Assembly: GCF_002154375.1 (NCBI RefSeq) | Contig: NZ_MUND01000147.1 | Span: forward strand, 1 to 44,244 | Direction of reading: 5' to 3' | Source: Streptomyces glaucescens | GTDB taxonomy: Bacteria > Actinomycetota > Actinomycetes > Streptomycetales > Streptomycetaceae | Length of the DNA stretch: 44,244 nucleotides | Shown here: positions 1-8,937 of the stretch, piece after piece | Numbering within the stretch: position 1 is the stretch's first letter | Layout of the letters: each line of letters starts with the position of its first letter | Program-made: the position numbers and the translations under genes | The notes under the pieces: model-generated | What the model saw: the letters and a program-made list of their open reading frames with translations, nothing else | Told to the model about the DNA's origin: nothing | Database searches by the model: none

Positions 1-57
1 CGCACCGGACGCCGCAGGGCCGTCCTGCGGACGACGACGGGAGTTCGACGACACCCC

Positions 58-1608
58 CTAGTGATCGGGCTCGGCGACCGCGACCACCACCTGCCCGCCG
101 CCGAGGAAGTGCAGCCTGTCGAGTGTCCGGTGCCAGCGCCAGGATTCGGCGCGGTAGAAGCAGAGGTCGGTCGGGACGGGTGAGTCGCGCAGGTCGGCGG
201 CGAGGCTGCCCGGCGGGAAGGCGGCGGCCCGGGCCCGCAGGGGATCGGGGGAGCCGGCCCATTCCTCGACGGGCACCGGCATGGTCCAGGGCTCTCCCGT
301 GTTGGGGGTGAACCACCGTGTGGCACCGATGATCAGCGAAGCGGGATCGGACCCCCTGGCCGGGGCCTGACGCACCGCCTCTTCGACGACGCGGACGACC
401 GTCAGCAACAGGGCGGGCAACGACTCGGCGAGCAGCACCAGTTCCGGCTCGTCGCGCAGTGCGTCGGCGTCCCCGGGGACGGAGACCACGTACCCCCACT
501 GCCCGGTGGCCGGGTCGATCCGCACGTGGGCGAGGGAGACGCTGCGCGGGCCGTGGCCGACGCGGGCCAGCGGCCAGTACGGACCGCCGTCGCCGCCGAT
601 GATCCGGTCGAGCGCGGCATCGACCCGCTGCCAGGGCTCACCGGGCATCAGCCGCAGGGCCGGCATTCCCGCCACGCGTACCTCGCCGATGGCTCGCAGT
701 ACCGTCCGCACGTCCGGCGGGACGGGGACCGGCCACTGGTCGAGTAGCGCGTCGGCGGTTCCCTCGGCGAGGGTCACCAGCCGCGGGAACCGCCGGGCCA
801 GCGCTCGCAGCCTGGACACGGCCGTGGCCGCGGCGTCGTCGGGGATCCGGTGCCGCCGGACGGGCCGGCCCAGGAAGTCGCCGCTGACGTCGCTCTCCAG
901 CAGCAGGACGCGTCCACCGCCGACGAGCCGGTAGTCGACGTCGCTGCCGCTGGTGTCCGCCGTGCCCCCGTCGTAGGTGAAGTACGGCTCCCAGGAGATC
1001 GCGCACGGGTAGCCGGGCAGATCCCTCAGATCGGCGACGTCGACGAGGCTGTGCCCCGTGCCGACGAGCGCGGCGAGTTCCGCGTCCGGGCCCTCGGCGA
1101 CCTCGATGGACGGCACGGCGGCGATGGTGAAGGGCGGCGGCTCGAAAGGGCCGGTGCGGTCGTGCGGGGTTCCCTCGGCGAGGCGGCGGACGAGGATCTG
1201 CAGCCAGGGCACGAATCCCGGTGCCTCCACCGTGAACGCGTACTCGTCGACGCCGGCGACGGAAAGCACCGGCCCCCAGTCCGGTGCCGTCCCGTCGCCC
1301 GCCACGGTCAGGACGTCGCCGCGCGGCGTCAGGGCCCAGGTCGCGCCCTCGGTGGTCGAGCGAACGCGCGGGCGCCCGGACGGCCCGAACGCGTACCGCT
1401 GCCGGCCTGCCGTGACACCCCCCACGGCGCGCAGCACGACGCGCACGGCCTCGGGCACCCGTACGGGCCAGCCGTCCAGCTCCGTGTCGGGGAAGCCGTC
1501 CAGCAGCGTGATCTCACCGGGGTGCTGACCGGCGAGATCACGCAACGCCGTCACCACCGCCTCGGCCGCCGCGCTCACGTCACGGTCGCCGTGTCCCTCG
1601 TACGTCAC
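58..1608 (-). CDS. Uncharacterised protein with an internal duplication
   Basis: This 516-aa protein has a GTG start at 1608, preceded by a G-rich ribosome-binding region. No signal peptide or membrane segment is visible. The protein contains two copies of a similar unit: a segment near residues 33-65 (ITLLDGFPDTELDGW, then VRVPEAVRVVLRAVGG) is matched in the second half by VTLAEGTADALLDQW and VPVPPDVRTVLRAIG. Both copies run on into a long Trp/Gly-containing stretch and end in a leucine-rich helix. The 'LP-x-DYR-x-hLR-x-hGG' flavour of the repeat recalls the SMI1/KNR4 (SUKH) fold, whose bacterial members are often toxin-immunity proteins, but this link is only suggestive. The next gene upstream is on the same strand 53 nt away. 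Function not assigned. Confidence 0.75.
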   Translation of the reverse strand: MTYEGHGDRDVSAAAEAVVTALRDLAGQHPGEITLLDGFPDTELDGWPVRVPEAVRVVLRAVGGVTAGRQRYAFGPSGRPRVRSTTEGATWALTPRGDVLTVAGDGTAPDWGPVLSVAGVDEYAFTVEAPGFVPWLQILVRRLAEGTPHDRTGPFEPPPFTIAAVPSIEVAEGPDAELAALVGTGHSLVDVADLRDLPGYPCAISWEPYFTYDGGTADTSGSDVDYRLVGGGRVLLLESDVSGDFLGRPVRRHRIPDDAAATAVSRLRALARRFPRLVTLAEGTADALLDQWPVPVPPDVRTVLRAIGEVRVAGMPALRLMPGEPWQRVDAALDRIIGGDGGPYWPLARVGHGPRSVSLAHVRIDPATGQWGYVVSVPGDADALRDEPELVLLAESLPALLLTVVRVVEEAVRQAPARGSDPASLIIGATRWFTPNTGEPWTMPVPVEEWAGSPDPLRARAAAFPPGSLAADLRDSPVPTDLCFYRAESWRWHRTLDRLHFLGGGQVVVAVAEPDH

Positions 1609-1661
1609 TTCCGCCCCCGTCGAACTGTCGGTCCTGCTGGTGCGGAAGGGAGCCTACGATG

Positions 1662-2840
1662 TCAGCCGGCGTGGCACAGCGCGTGGTCGACGAGGTCGTT
1701 CAACGCCTCTTCCTGACGGGCCGTCTCCCGCGGATCCGCCGAGCGGCTGTGCGCGGAGACGGTGATGGTGCGCCGTCCGTCCGTGGTGGTGGCGGCACGG
1801 ACGACGTATCCGAAGCCGCTCCCCCCGTGCCCCAGGTATCCGCCCCCGCAGGACAGGGGGGTGAAGAACAGACCCAGCCCGTCCCGGGTGCCCGGCGGAT
1901 GACCGCCGTCCCGCGGCACCGGGACCGTGGTCCGCATGGCGGCGAGTTCGGCGGGCTTCAGCAGCCGGCCGCCGGCCAGGGCACCGAAGAAGCGGTTGAG
2001 GTCGCGGGCCGTGCCGGTCATCGAGCCGTCGGCGCCGCTGTCGAAGGGCCGGTAGGGAAGCGTGGTGTCGATCATCGGGCCGTCCGCGGTGAACTGCTGG
2101 TAGTCGGCCGCGTGCGGCTGTGGCAGGAAGGGCCAGGTGCCGGGGGTGCCGGTGTGCCGGAGTCCGAGGGGGCGCAGGACCCGGTCGTGGACCTGCCGCT
2201 CCCAGGTGCGGCCGGTGACCTTCTCGATGATCATCCCGGCGAGTACGTAGTTCGTGTTGGAGTACGCCCAGCCGGTGCCCGGCGGAAAGGCGGGCTCATG
2301 ACGCAGGGCCAGGCGCACCAGCTCTTCGGGACGGTACGCGCGCCACCGGTGGGCGAAGTAGGTCCGGGCGCTCGGTTCGGGGAAGACGTCGTGGACGTAG
2401 TCTGGCAGGCCGCTGGTGTGCTGCAGCAGCTGGCGGACGGTGATGGCCCGGCCGTCGTGTCCCGGTCCGGACACCACTTCGGGGAGCAGTTGCTCCACCG
2501 TCTGGTCGAGGGAGATCCGCTGCTCGCCCACCAGTTGCAGTACGACCGTGGCGACGAAGGTCTTGGTGGTGCTGCCCAGGCGCAGGTATCCGCTCTCCGG
2601 GACCGGGCGGCCGGTGGCCAGGTCTCCCACCCCGGACCGGGCCGTGACCGTCCCGCCCGGGGTCTCCAGACGGACCGCGACTCCCGTGACGCCGGCCTCC
2701 CGCAGGGCGTCGGCGTCACGCTGCACGGAGCGGGTCAGGCCGGAGGTGTCCGGCGCGGCCGAGGCCGCCGCCGACGACGGCAAGGACGCGACGGCGAGCC
2801 CGAGCAGCGCGGCCGGCACCCATGAACGACGAATGATCAT
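1662..2840 (-). CDS. Secreted serine hydrolase (class C beta-lactamase / DD-peptidase fold)
   Basis: This 392-aa penicillin-binding-protein-like hydrolase has the three active-site motifs of the family: S90-T-T-K93 (nucleophile and general base), Y193-S-N195, and H338-G-G340 in place of KTG. Residues 1-29 form a signal peptide (MIIRRSW, hydrophobic stretch, then Ala-rich cleavage region), so it acts outside the membrane. I chose the ATG at 2840 over an in-frame start 45 nt upstream because it puts the Arg-positive start and hydrophobic core of the signal peptide at the N terminus. Family members include D-alanyl-D-alanine carboxypeptidases, esterases and beta-lactamases, and the substrate cannot be read from sequence. 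The gene stands alone on the minus strand. Confidence 0.9.
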   Translation of the reverse strand: MIIRRSWVPAALLGLAVASLPSSAAASAAPDTSGLTRSVQRDADALREAGVTGVAVRLETPGGTVTARSGVGDLATGRPVPESGYLRLGSTTKTFVATVVLQLVGEQRISLDQTVEQLLPEVVSGPGHDGRAITVRQLLQHTSGLPDYVHDVFPEPSARTYFAHRWRAYRPEELVRLALRHEPAFPPGTGWAYSNTNYVLAGMIIEKVTGRTWERQVHDRVLRPLGLRHTGTPGTWPFLPQPHAADYQQFTADGPMIDTTLPYRPFDSGADGSMTGTARDLNRFFGALAGGRLLKPAELAAMRTTVPVPRDGGHPPGTRDGLGLFFTPLSCGGGYLGHGGSGFGYVVRAATTTDGRRTITVSAHSRSADPRETARQEEALNDLVDHALCHAG

Positions 2841-2971
2841 GACGTCGAGGCTAGGAACGGCGGCGGCCACCAGCCATCCGGACAACGTCCCTTCCGGTAC
2901 GGGTGCTGGCTGGATGGACCGCCGCCCGGCTCATCCCCTACGGGGTCTGAGGGATGGCGTCTCCTCGGGCT

Positions 2972-3394
2972 TCAGCCGGTGGCCGCCTTGACCGTGGCCA
3001 GGTCCTCGCCCGTCAGCTCCGCGACGCGGTGCGCCGGCACCCCGGCCGCGAGGGCGCGGGTGAGCAGCGCGTTCCGGCCGTCCGTGCAGGAGCGGTAGGC
3101 CAGCAGCTCATCCTCCAGCCGTGCGAGGTCCGGCGGAGCGGTGTGGTGGCGCAGGCGGCTCAGCTCCTCGTCGCCGAGGGGCACGGGCAGCCGCTCGGCG
3201 TCCTCCGGGACGGCCGCCGTCTCCTCGGGCGGCACCAGGCGCAGGTCGGGGGAGTCCGCGGTCACCCCCTGGGCCTGGAGCCACGCCTGTACGGCAGGGG
3301 TCTCCATACAGGCGAGGTCGCCGACCGCCGCGGGAGGCACACCGAGAGCGTGGGCCGTGCCGGGCAGCAGGACGAGGTAGGCGTCGTCGGTCAT
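2972..3394 (-). CDS. Small uncharacterised protein with a C-terminal HTH-like helix pair
   Basis: This 140-aa protein starts at the ATG at 3394, 4 nt after a GAGGAG-type ribosome-binding site. A much longer open frame extends upstream but has no coding features and runs through the decarboxylase gene. The protein is acidic, with a Pro/Glu-rich middle. Its last 30 residues (LLTRALAAGVPAHRVAELTG, then EDLATVKAATG) have the spacing of a helix-turn-helix of the sigma-region-4/resolvase type, so DNA binding is possible. It is divergent from the decarboxylase gene across a 216-nt shared upstream region and could regulate it, but this is inference. Confidence 0.7.
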   Translation of the reverse strand: MTDDAYLVLLPGTAHALGVPPAAVGDLACMETPAVQAWLQAQGVTADSPDLRLVPPEETAAVPEDAERLPVPLGDEELSRLRHHTAPPDLARLEDELLAYRSCTDGRNALLTRALAAGVPAHRVAELTGEDLATVKAATG

Positions 3395-3610
3395 CCTCTG
3401 CTCCTCACATGAGGGGGCCTTGTCGTCACGGCGTCCCGTATACCCGCGTTCGACGATTGTGGTCGTCCCAACAGCCCGGATGCCGTGGTGGCCGAGAATC
3501 GATGCCACCTGAGAGTGAAGCCTTCTGCAGGACCGGCGTCCGCCGCCCGCCCGGCTGGACACTGTGTCCCACCCGGCCGTGACGCCGGCACCCACACCGA
3601 AGGCGGAATC
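3395..3610. promoter_or_regulatory. Divergent intergenic region between the HTH-like gene and the decarboxylase
   Basis: This 216-nt region must hold the promoters of both flanking genes, which start outward from it. It includes a less GC-rich patch around 3415-3470. No convincing -35/-10 pair or operator dyad could be picked out by eye. Confidence 0.4.
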
Positions 3611-5941
3611 ATGGCACGAGGCACCGTCCTGCTCGCACTGCGCGAGAACCCCCTGGCCGGAGGGGTGAGCACGGAACAGGTGCGCCGCATCGGCAAGGAG
3701 CTGGAGGAGAAGGGCCTCGAGGCGCGCTGGGCCGCCGGCGTCCAGGAGGCACGCGCCGCCCTGCACACCGAGGCCGGGCTGACCGCGGCCGTCGTCGCCT
3801 GGGACCTGCCGGGCGGCCCCGGAGCTGCCGCGGACGGCCCGGGCGGAGCGGAGGTCCTGCGCCGGATCCAGCGGCGTTACAAGCGGCTGCCCGTCTTCCT
3901 CCTCATGAACGACGATCCCGAACACGACCTGGACCGGCTGCCCCTGTGGGTCTCCGAGGCCGTCGTCGGCTACATCTGGCCACTGGAGGACACCGCCTCC
4001 TTCATCGCCGGCCGGGTCGCCGCGGCCGCCCGTGCCTACCACCAGGACATCCTCCCGCCGTTCTTCAAGGCGCTGCGCCGTTTCGACGACGCCCACGAGT
4101 ACTCCTGGCACACCCCCGCACACTCCGGGGGCGTCGCCTTCCTCAAGTCCGCGACCGGCCGCGCCTTCTTCGAGTACTTCGGTGAGCGCCTGTTCCGCAG
4201 CGACCTGTCCGTCTCGGTCGGCGAACTCGGCTCGCTCTTCGAGCACAACGGCCCCATCGGCGCCGCCGAACGCAACGCCGCCCGCGTCTTCGGCGCCGAC
4301 CGGACGTACTTCGTGCTGCACGGCAACTCGACCGCCGACCGCCTGGTGGGCCACTACAGCGTCACCGCCGACGAGATCGCCCTGGTCGACCGGAACTGCC
4401 ACAAGTCCGTGCTGCACGGCCTGGTCATCTCCGGCGCCCGCCCCGTCTATCTGGTGCCCACCCGCAACGGCTACGGCCTCGCCGGACCCCTTCCGCCTCA
4501 CGCCGTCGCCCCGGACGCCGTGGCCGCCCGGGTGGCGGCCAACCCGCTGGCGGCGGGCGCCGTCTCCCCGCGGGCCCAGTACGCCGTCGTGACCAACTCG
4601 ACCTACGACGGCCTCTGCTACGACACCGTCGCGGTGGCCCACGCCCTCGCCCCGAGCACCCCGCGCCTCCACTTCGACGAGGCGTGGTTCGCGTACGCCC
4701 GTTTCCACCCCCTCTACGCCGGGCGGTACGGCATGGCCGTCGGACCCGACACCTTCCAGGGACCCGACCGGCCCACCGTGTTCGCCACCCAGTCCACCCA
4801 CAAGCTGCTCGCGGCGCTGTCACAGACCGCGATGGTCCACGTCAAGTCGTCCCCGCGGGCACCCGTCGAACACGAGCGGTTCAACGAGACGTTCATGATG
4901 CACGGGACCACCTCGCCCCTCTACCCGGCGATCGCCTCCCTCGACGTGGCGACGGCCATGATGGACGGTCCGCAGGGGGAGTGGCTGATCGACGAGGCGG
5001 TGAGCGAGGCGATCCGCTTCCGCCAGGCCGTGGTGCGCACCGGGCGCCGGATCGCCGAGGCCGGCGACCGTCCCGGATGGTTCTTCGGCGTATGGCAGCC
5101 GGACACGGTCACGGACCCCGCTACCGGGGAACGCGTCGCCTTCGCCGACGCCCCCGCCGGACTGCTGCGCCGCGAGCCCGCGTGCTGGCGTCTGGAGCCC
5201 GGCGCGGACTGGCACGGCTTCCCCGGTCTCACCGAGGGCTACTGCCTGCTGGACCCGGTGAAGGTCACGCTGACCTGTCCGGGTGTCAGCGCGAACGGCG
5301 AGAGGGCGGCCTGGGGCATCCCGGCGCGGGTGCTCACCGCCTACCTCGCCGATCGTGGCATCGTCGTCGAGAAGACCGACAGCTACACCACCCTCGTCCT
5401 GTTCTCGATGGGGATCACCAAGGGCAAGTGGGGCACGCTCCTGGACGCCCTGATGGACTTCAAGTCCCTGTACGACTCCGACGCGCCGCTGGAGCGGGTG
5501 CTGCCGGGACTCGTGGAGCAGTACCCGCTCCGCTACGGCGACGGCACGCTGCGCGGGCTGTGCCAGGACATGCACGAGCACCTCACCCGCGGGGAGCTGA
5601 TCGAGGCCCTCGACGCCGCGTTCCAGGAGCTGCCCCGGCCCGTGGAGCCGCCCCAGCACTGCTACCGGCAGCTGATCAGGGGCGGCACCGAACGGTTGCG
5701 TCTCGCCGAGGCCGAAGGCCGCGTCGCCGCCGCGATGGTGACGGTCACGCCGCCCGGCATCCCGGTGCTGATGCCCGGCGAGTCCGTCGGCGCCCCCGAC
5801 GGACCGCTGCTGCGGTACCTCGGGGCACTGGAGGCGTTCGACCGGGCGTTCCCGGGCTTCCACAGCGAGGCCCACGGAGTGACCGTCGACCCGGCCTCGG
5901 GGGACTACCTCATCGAGTGCGTGCGCCGGACCCGCTCCTGA
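3611..5941 (+). CDS. Orn/Lys/Arg decarboxylase, PLP-dependent fold-type I
   Basis: This 776-aa cytoplasmic enzyme removes the alpha-carboxyl group of a basic amino acid to give a polyamine (cadaverine, putrescine or agmatine). The order is an N-terminal receiver-like 'wing' domain (about 1-125), the large PLP domain with the Schiff-base lysine at about K398 in QSTHKLLAALSQ, the HFDEAW motif that contacts the cofactor and the family motif HGTTSPLYPAIASLD, and then a C-terminal domain. Length and domain order match the inducible/constitutive lysine-arginine decarboxylase class rather than the short alanine-racemase-fold class. Which amino acid it uses cannot be decided by eye. The start at 3611 matches the family N terminus; a longer in-frame start at 3485 gives no recognisable sequence. 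Monocistronic by spacing. Confidence 0.92.
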   Translation: MARGTVLLALRENPLAGGVSTEQVRRIGKELEEKGLEARWAAGVQEARAALHTEAGLTAAVVAWDLPGGPGAAADGPGGAEVLRRIQRRYKRLPVFLLMNDDPEHDLDRLPLWVSEAVVGYIWPLEDTASFIAGRVAAAARAYHQDILPPFFKALRRFDDAHEYSWHTPAHSGGVAFLKSATGRAFFEYFGERLFRSDLSVSVGELGSLFEHNGPIGAAERNAARVFGADRTYFVLHGNSTADRLVGHYSVTADEIALVDRNCHKSVLHGLVISGARPVYLVPTRNGYGLAGPLPPHAVAPDAVAARVAANPLAAGAVSPRAQYAVVTNSTYDGLCYDTVAVAHALAPSTPRLHFDEAWFAYARFHPLYAGRYGMAVGPDTFQGPDRPTVFATQSTHKLLAALSQTAMVHVKSSPRAPVEHERFNETFMMHGTTSPLYPAIASLDVATAMMDGPQGEWLIDEAVSEAIRFRQAVVRTGRRIAEAGDRPGWFFGVWQPDTVTDPATGERVAFADAPAGLLRREPACWRLEPGADWHGFPGLTEGYCLLDPVKVTLTCPGVSANGERAAWGIPARVLTAYLADRGIVVEKTDSYTTLVLFSMGITKGKWGTLLDALMDFKSLYDSDAPLERVLPGLVEQYPLRYGDGTLRGLCQDMHEHLTRGELIEALDAAFQELPRPVEPPQHCYRQLIRGGTERLRLAEAEGRVAAAMVTVTPPGIPVLMPGESVGAPDGPLLRYLGALEAFDRAFPGFHSEAHGVTVDPASGDYLIECVRRTRS

Positions 5942-6062
5942 GCGGTCGGCCGGTCGCGTCTCCGGGCCTGCGTCCGACGCTGTCCGGCCTGCGGCCACCT
6001 GGAGCCGCCCGCCGGGCACGAGGTGTGATCCGCCTGGCGCCGTTCCCTCGGTGGGCCGGCCG

Positions 6063-6623
6063 TCAGTCCGTCAGTACGACATCGTGCGGAACACCGGACC
6101 CGTGGGCGGGCGCGAGGCCGAAGTTGTCCTCCACCTCCGCCCGCTCGGCCGCGTTCGGGTACGGGTTGGTGCACGACACACCCGCGCTGGACCCGGACAT
6201 GAGGCTGCTGCACGGGCCGGGCTTGCGGTCCGGCAGACCCAGGATGTGGCCGAGTTCGTGCGCCGATATCCGGATCGTGTTGTAGCCCTGGCTGACGGCC
6301 TGGCGGCCCATGTAGACGGTTCCGTTGCCGAGCGAGGTGGTCAGGGCCCGGGGCCAGCCGTTGTCGGCGACGATCCGGATGTTGGCGCGCTGTCCGGCCG
6401 CGGCCGGCCGCAGCTCGACGTTGTCCACGCTCTCGTTCCAGATGGCCGCGCCCCGGTCGACGGCGGCCCTGAACTCCGCTGACGCGCTCGCGTCGTAGGT
6501 GACGACGCGAGCCGCGAGGGCCGGCGCGTCGGTGCCGGCCGGCGTGGCGTGCGCCGGACCCGCGGTGACCAGGGCCGCCGCGAAGGCGGCGGCGAGGGTG
6601 GGGGCGAAGGTGCGTGCGTGCAA
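6063..6623 (-). CDS. Snapalysin-type secreted small metalloprotease (peptidase family M7)
   Basis: This 186-aa secreted zinc endopeptidase carries the M7 signature HELGHILGLPD (two His and an Asp as zinc ligands, Glu as base), followed by the two-Cys segment GPCSSLMSGSSAGVSC expected in Streptomyces snapalysins. The N terminus is a signal peptide (MHARTFAPTLAAAFAAALV, cleavage after AHA). I place the start at a TTG at 6623 because a perfect AGGAGG lies at 6635-6630 with 6-nt spacing. In-frame ATGs at 6659 and 6689 have no comparable site and would place about 12-22 polar residues ahead of the signal peptide. Snapalysin genes often sit divergent to a LysR activator (snpR); none is present here. 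Confidence 0.88.
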   Translation of the reverse strand: MHARTFAPTLAAAFAAALVTAGPAHATPAGTDAPALAARVVTYDASASAEFRAAVDRGAAIWNESVDNVELRPAAAGQRANIRIVADNGWPRALTTSLGNGTVYMGRQAVSQGYNTIRISAHELGHILGLPDRKPGPCSSLMSGSSAGVSCTNPYPNAAERAEVEDNFGLAPAHGSGVPHDVVLTD

Positions 6624-6711
6624 GGTCGGCCTCCTGTGGGGGAAGGTGGGCGTGCTCATGCCGCATTCCGCTGGGGTCCCTGCCCGCACCCGGCGGACGC
6701 CAATCCCTCAA

Positions 6712-6813
6712 TCGGGGGGACGGTCAGGCGGCAGCAGGGCATCCAGTGTCCGGTCCAGGGCCGCGAGCAGGGAGGCGTGCTCGTGCGGGGCGGACAGCAT
6801 CCGCAACGCCAGA
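6712..6813 (-). pseudogene. Possible decayed C-terminus of a lost gene
   Basis: Between two in-frame stops the minus strand reads about 34 residues (RPPLALRMLSAPHEHAS, then LLAALDRTLDALLPPD and a stop) with protein-like composition and strong G/C third positions, but no upstream start or body. The pattern SAPH-x-x-x-LDRTLDAL is reminiscent of the last helix of class III aminotransferases (SxAHT-x-x-DxDRTL). That identification is a guess. It sits directly upstream of the snapalysin gene on the same strand. Confidence 0.3.
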
Positions 6814-6823
6814 GGCGGTCGTC

Positions 6824-6949
6824 ATGTCCGGCGCGTGGGGCGTGCGGTGCGTGCGGGAGGGAGAGCTGAGGCCCCTCGCGCCGCTGGGGATCTGGGCGGC
6901 CGTGCTGATCGCCCTCGCCATCTGGCCGCGCGGCGAGGAGGACGCATAG
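6824..6949 (+). CDS. Putative 41-aa single-span membrane peptide
   Basis: The ATG at 6824 follows a weak AGAGGCGG site. Nearly all 42 codons end in G or C, as in the neighbouring real genes. Residues 20-34 (LGIWAAVLIALAIWP) form one short hydrophobic span, followed by a charged tail (RGEEDA). No family is recognised. It lies in an otherwise gene-poor half kilobase and could be a small membrane protein or chance. Confidence 0.4.
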   Translation: MSGAWGVRCVREGELRPLAPLGIWAAVLIALAIWPRGEEDA

Positions 6950-7140
6950 GGCCTGCCGCTCGGTCAGTGGGGTCTGGTGGTTCCAGAGGCGCCCAGCCTC
7001 GAGCCGGCAGAGCGGCGACGGGCGGGGGGCTCCCGGTGGGCTGCGGCGGGCGACCGTACGGAGGAACGGCCCGGGCGGGGACGGAGAAACGCCGCGAGGG
7101 TCCTTCGGGGCGCCGGTCGAACCGGCAACACTGCCGCGTC
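6950..7140. other. Gene-free leader upstream of the hyp operon
   Basis: This stretch of 191 nt, part of the 517-nt gap between the snapalysin gene and hypX, is G-rich with no coding-like frame. It presumably contains the promoter of the maturation operon. A weak -10-like AACACT (about 7128-7133) lies 7 nt before the hypX ATG, and no ribosome-binding site is evident there, so a leaderless hypX transcript is possible. Confidence 0.35.
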
Positions 7141-8937
7141 ATGGACATCCTGCTCGTCGCGAGCGCGTTCAACAGCCTGTCCCAGCGCGTGTACGCCGAA
7201 CTGTCCGACCTGGGACACCGGGTGGACGTCGTGCTCGCCTCCCACGGCCCGACCGCCATCCGCACCGCCGTACGCGAGGTACGCCCGGAACTGATCATCG
7301 CGCCGATGCTCAGGACGGCCCTGCCCGAGGACGTCTGGTGCGAGCACACCTGTCTGATCGTGCACCCGGGGCCACCCGGGGACCGCGGTCCGTCATCCCT
7401 GGACTGGGCCATCGCCGAGCAAGCGCCGCGGTGGGGGGTGACGGTCCTGCAGGCCGAGGCGGCGATGGACGCGGGCCCCGTCTGGGCGGCGGTGCCGTTC
7501 GACGTGCCGCCGGTCGGCAAGAGCGACCTGTACCGCAACGAGGTCTCCGACGCCGCCGTCGCCGCGGTCCTGCTGGCCGTGCGGCGGTACGGCGACGGAT
7601 CGTTCAAACCGCGGCCGCAGAGCGACCCGTCGTTCCACGTGGTCTGGCGCGACCCCTTCCGCCAGGAACTGCGGCGGATCGACTGGGAGGGCGACAGCAC
7701 CGAGACGGTGTTGCGCAAACTGCGCGGGGCGGACTCGCAACCCGGGGTGCGTGACGAACTTCTCGGCCGGGAGATGTTCCTGCACGGCGGGCACATCGAG
7801 GACGAACTGCGCGGACGCCCCGGAGAACTGCTTGCCACGCGCGCGGGTGCGGTGTGCCGGGCCACCCGGGACGGCGCGGTCTGGATCCCCGAGCTCAGAC
7901 CGCGCAAGGCCTCCGGCGATCCGGCGCCGTTCCGGCGCCCGGCGGCCTCCGTGCTCGCCTCGATCCCGGTGCCCTCCCGCCCTCAGGGCGGCACCCCCGG
8001 CATCCGGGCGCCCAAGGGCGGCCCTCTCCCGCACGCCGGTGACCGGCCGTCGTGGCTCGCGGAGGTGACGGCTCCGCTGGAGCTCGCCCCCGGACGGCGC
8101 ACCCTGACCGACATCAGCTACCGGCAGCGCGGCGACGTCGGGTTCCTTGCCTTCTCGTTCCCCGGCGGGGCCATGAGCACCGACCAGTGCCGCAGGCTGC
8201 TCGCCGCCTACCGGTACGCGCTCGCCCGCCCCACCTCGGTGCTGGTGCTGGGCGGTGGCCGCGACTTCTTCTCCAACGGCATCCACCTCAATGTCATCGA
8301 GGCCTGTGCCGACCCGGCCACGGAGTCCTGGACCAACCTCAACGCCATGAACGACCTGGTCGAGGCTGTCCTGCGCACCACCGACCGGCTGGTGATCGCG
8401 GCGCTCGGCGGCAACGCGGCCGCGGGCGGCGCCATGTTCGCCCTCGCCGCCGACGAGGTGTGGTGCCGCACCGGCGCCGTCCTCAATCCGCACTACCGGC
8501 GGATGGGCTTGTACGGGTCGGAGTTCTGGACGTACACGCTGCCGCGTCGGGTGGGTCCCGAGACGGCCGAGCGGCTGACGACCCAGGCGCTGCCGGTGAG
8601 CGCCGCGACGGCCGCCGACATCGGGCTGGTGGACCGTCTGGTGCTTGTCCCGGCCCAGGAGTTCACCGCCGAGGTGGACCGGCTGGCGACGGCGCTCACC
8701 GCCGCACCGGACCTCGCACGGCGGATCGCGGCCAAGGCGGCGGCCCGCCGACGCGACGAGGCGGCACGGCCGCTCGCGGAGTACCGGCAGGAGGAAATGG
8801 CCCGCATGCGCGGCATCTTCTTCGACCCGGACGCCCCCTACCACGCGTTGCGCTCCGCCTTCGTCCGCAAGACGCCGAGCGGCTCGGCCCGGCCGCTGGC
8901 CCCGATCGGCGAACCGGTCCCCGGAGACAGCCGGTGA
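7141..8937 (+). CDS. hypX: HypX (HoxX): makes the active-site CO ligand under aerobic conditions
   Basis: This 598-aa two-domain cytosolic enzyme is the first gene of the maturation operon. The N-terminal half is a formyltransferase-like domain with the diagnostic H75-P-G motif followed by GDRGPSSLDWAI. The C-terminal half is a crotonase-fold domain with SNGIHLNVIEA, the glycine-rich GGNAAAGG oxyanion segment and YGSEFWTYTLPRR. Characterised HypX proteins move the formyl group of N10-formyl-tetrahydrofolate to CoA in the first domain and release CO from formyl-CoA in the second, supplying the Fe-bound CO in air. A Pro/Gly-rich linker (about residues 265-310) joins the halves. Its presence fits an oxygen-tolerant hydrogenase. 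The stop overlaps the GTG of the protease gene. Confidence 0.95.
   Translation: MDILLVASAFNSLSQRVYAELSDLGHRVDVVLASHGPTAIRTAVREVRPELIIAPMLRTALPEDVWCEHTCLIVHPGPPGDRGPSSLDWAIAEQAPRWGVTVLQAEAAMDAGPVWAAVPFDVPPVGKSDLYRNEVSDAAVAAVLLAVRRYGDGSFKPRPQSDPSFHVVWRDPFRQELRRIDWEGDSTETVLRKLRGADSQPGVRDELLGREMFLHGGHIEDELRGRPGELLATRAGAVCRATRDGAVWIPELRPRKASGDPAPFRRPAASVLASIPVPSRPQGGTPGIRAPKGGPLPHAGDRPSWLAEVTAPLELAPGRRTLTDISYRQRGDVGFLAFSFPGGAMSTDQCRRLLAAYRYALARPTSVLVLGGGRDFFSNGIHLNVIEACADPATESWTNLNAMNDLVEAVLRTTDRLVIAALGGNAAAGGAMFALAADEVWCRTGAVLNPHYRRMGLYGSEFWTYTLPRRVGPETAERLTTQALPVSAATAADIGLVDRLVLVPAQEFTAEVDRLATALTAAPDLARRIAAKAAARRRDEAARPLAEYRQEEMARMRGIFFDPDAPYHALRSAFVRKTPSGSARPLAPIGEPVPGDSR

Noticed and set aside
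1659..2825. 388-codon plus-strand frame opposite the serine hydrolase
   Set aside because: The minus strand has all three active-site motifs and a signal peptide; this frame has none.
2972..4801. 609-codon minus-strand frame
   Set aside because: Only its last 141 codons have protein character and a ribosome-binding site (start 3394); the rest is the shadow of the decarboxylase gene.
7393..8844. 483-codon minus-strand frame opposite hypX
   Set aside because: Composition is that of a GC-rich shadow frame and it has no recognisable motif; hypX on the other strand is certain.
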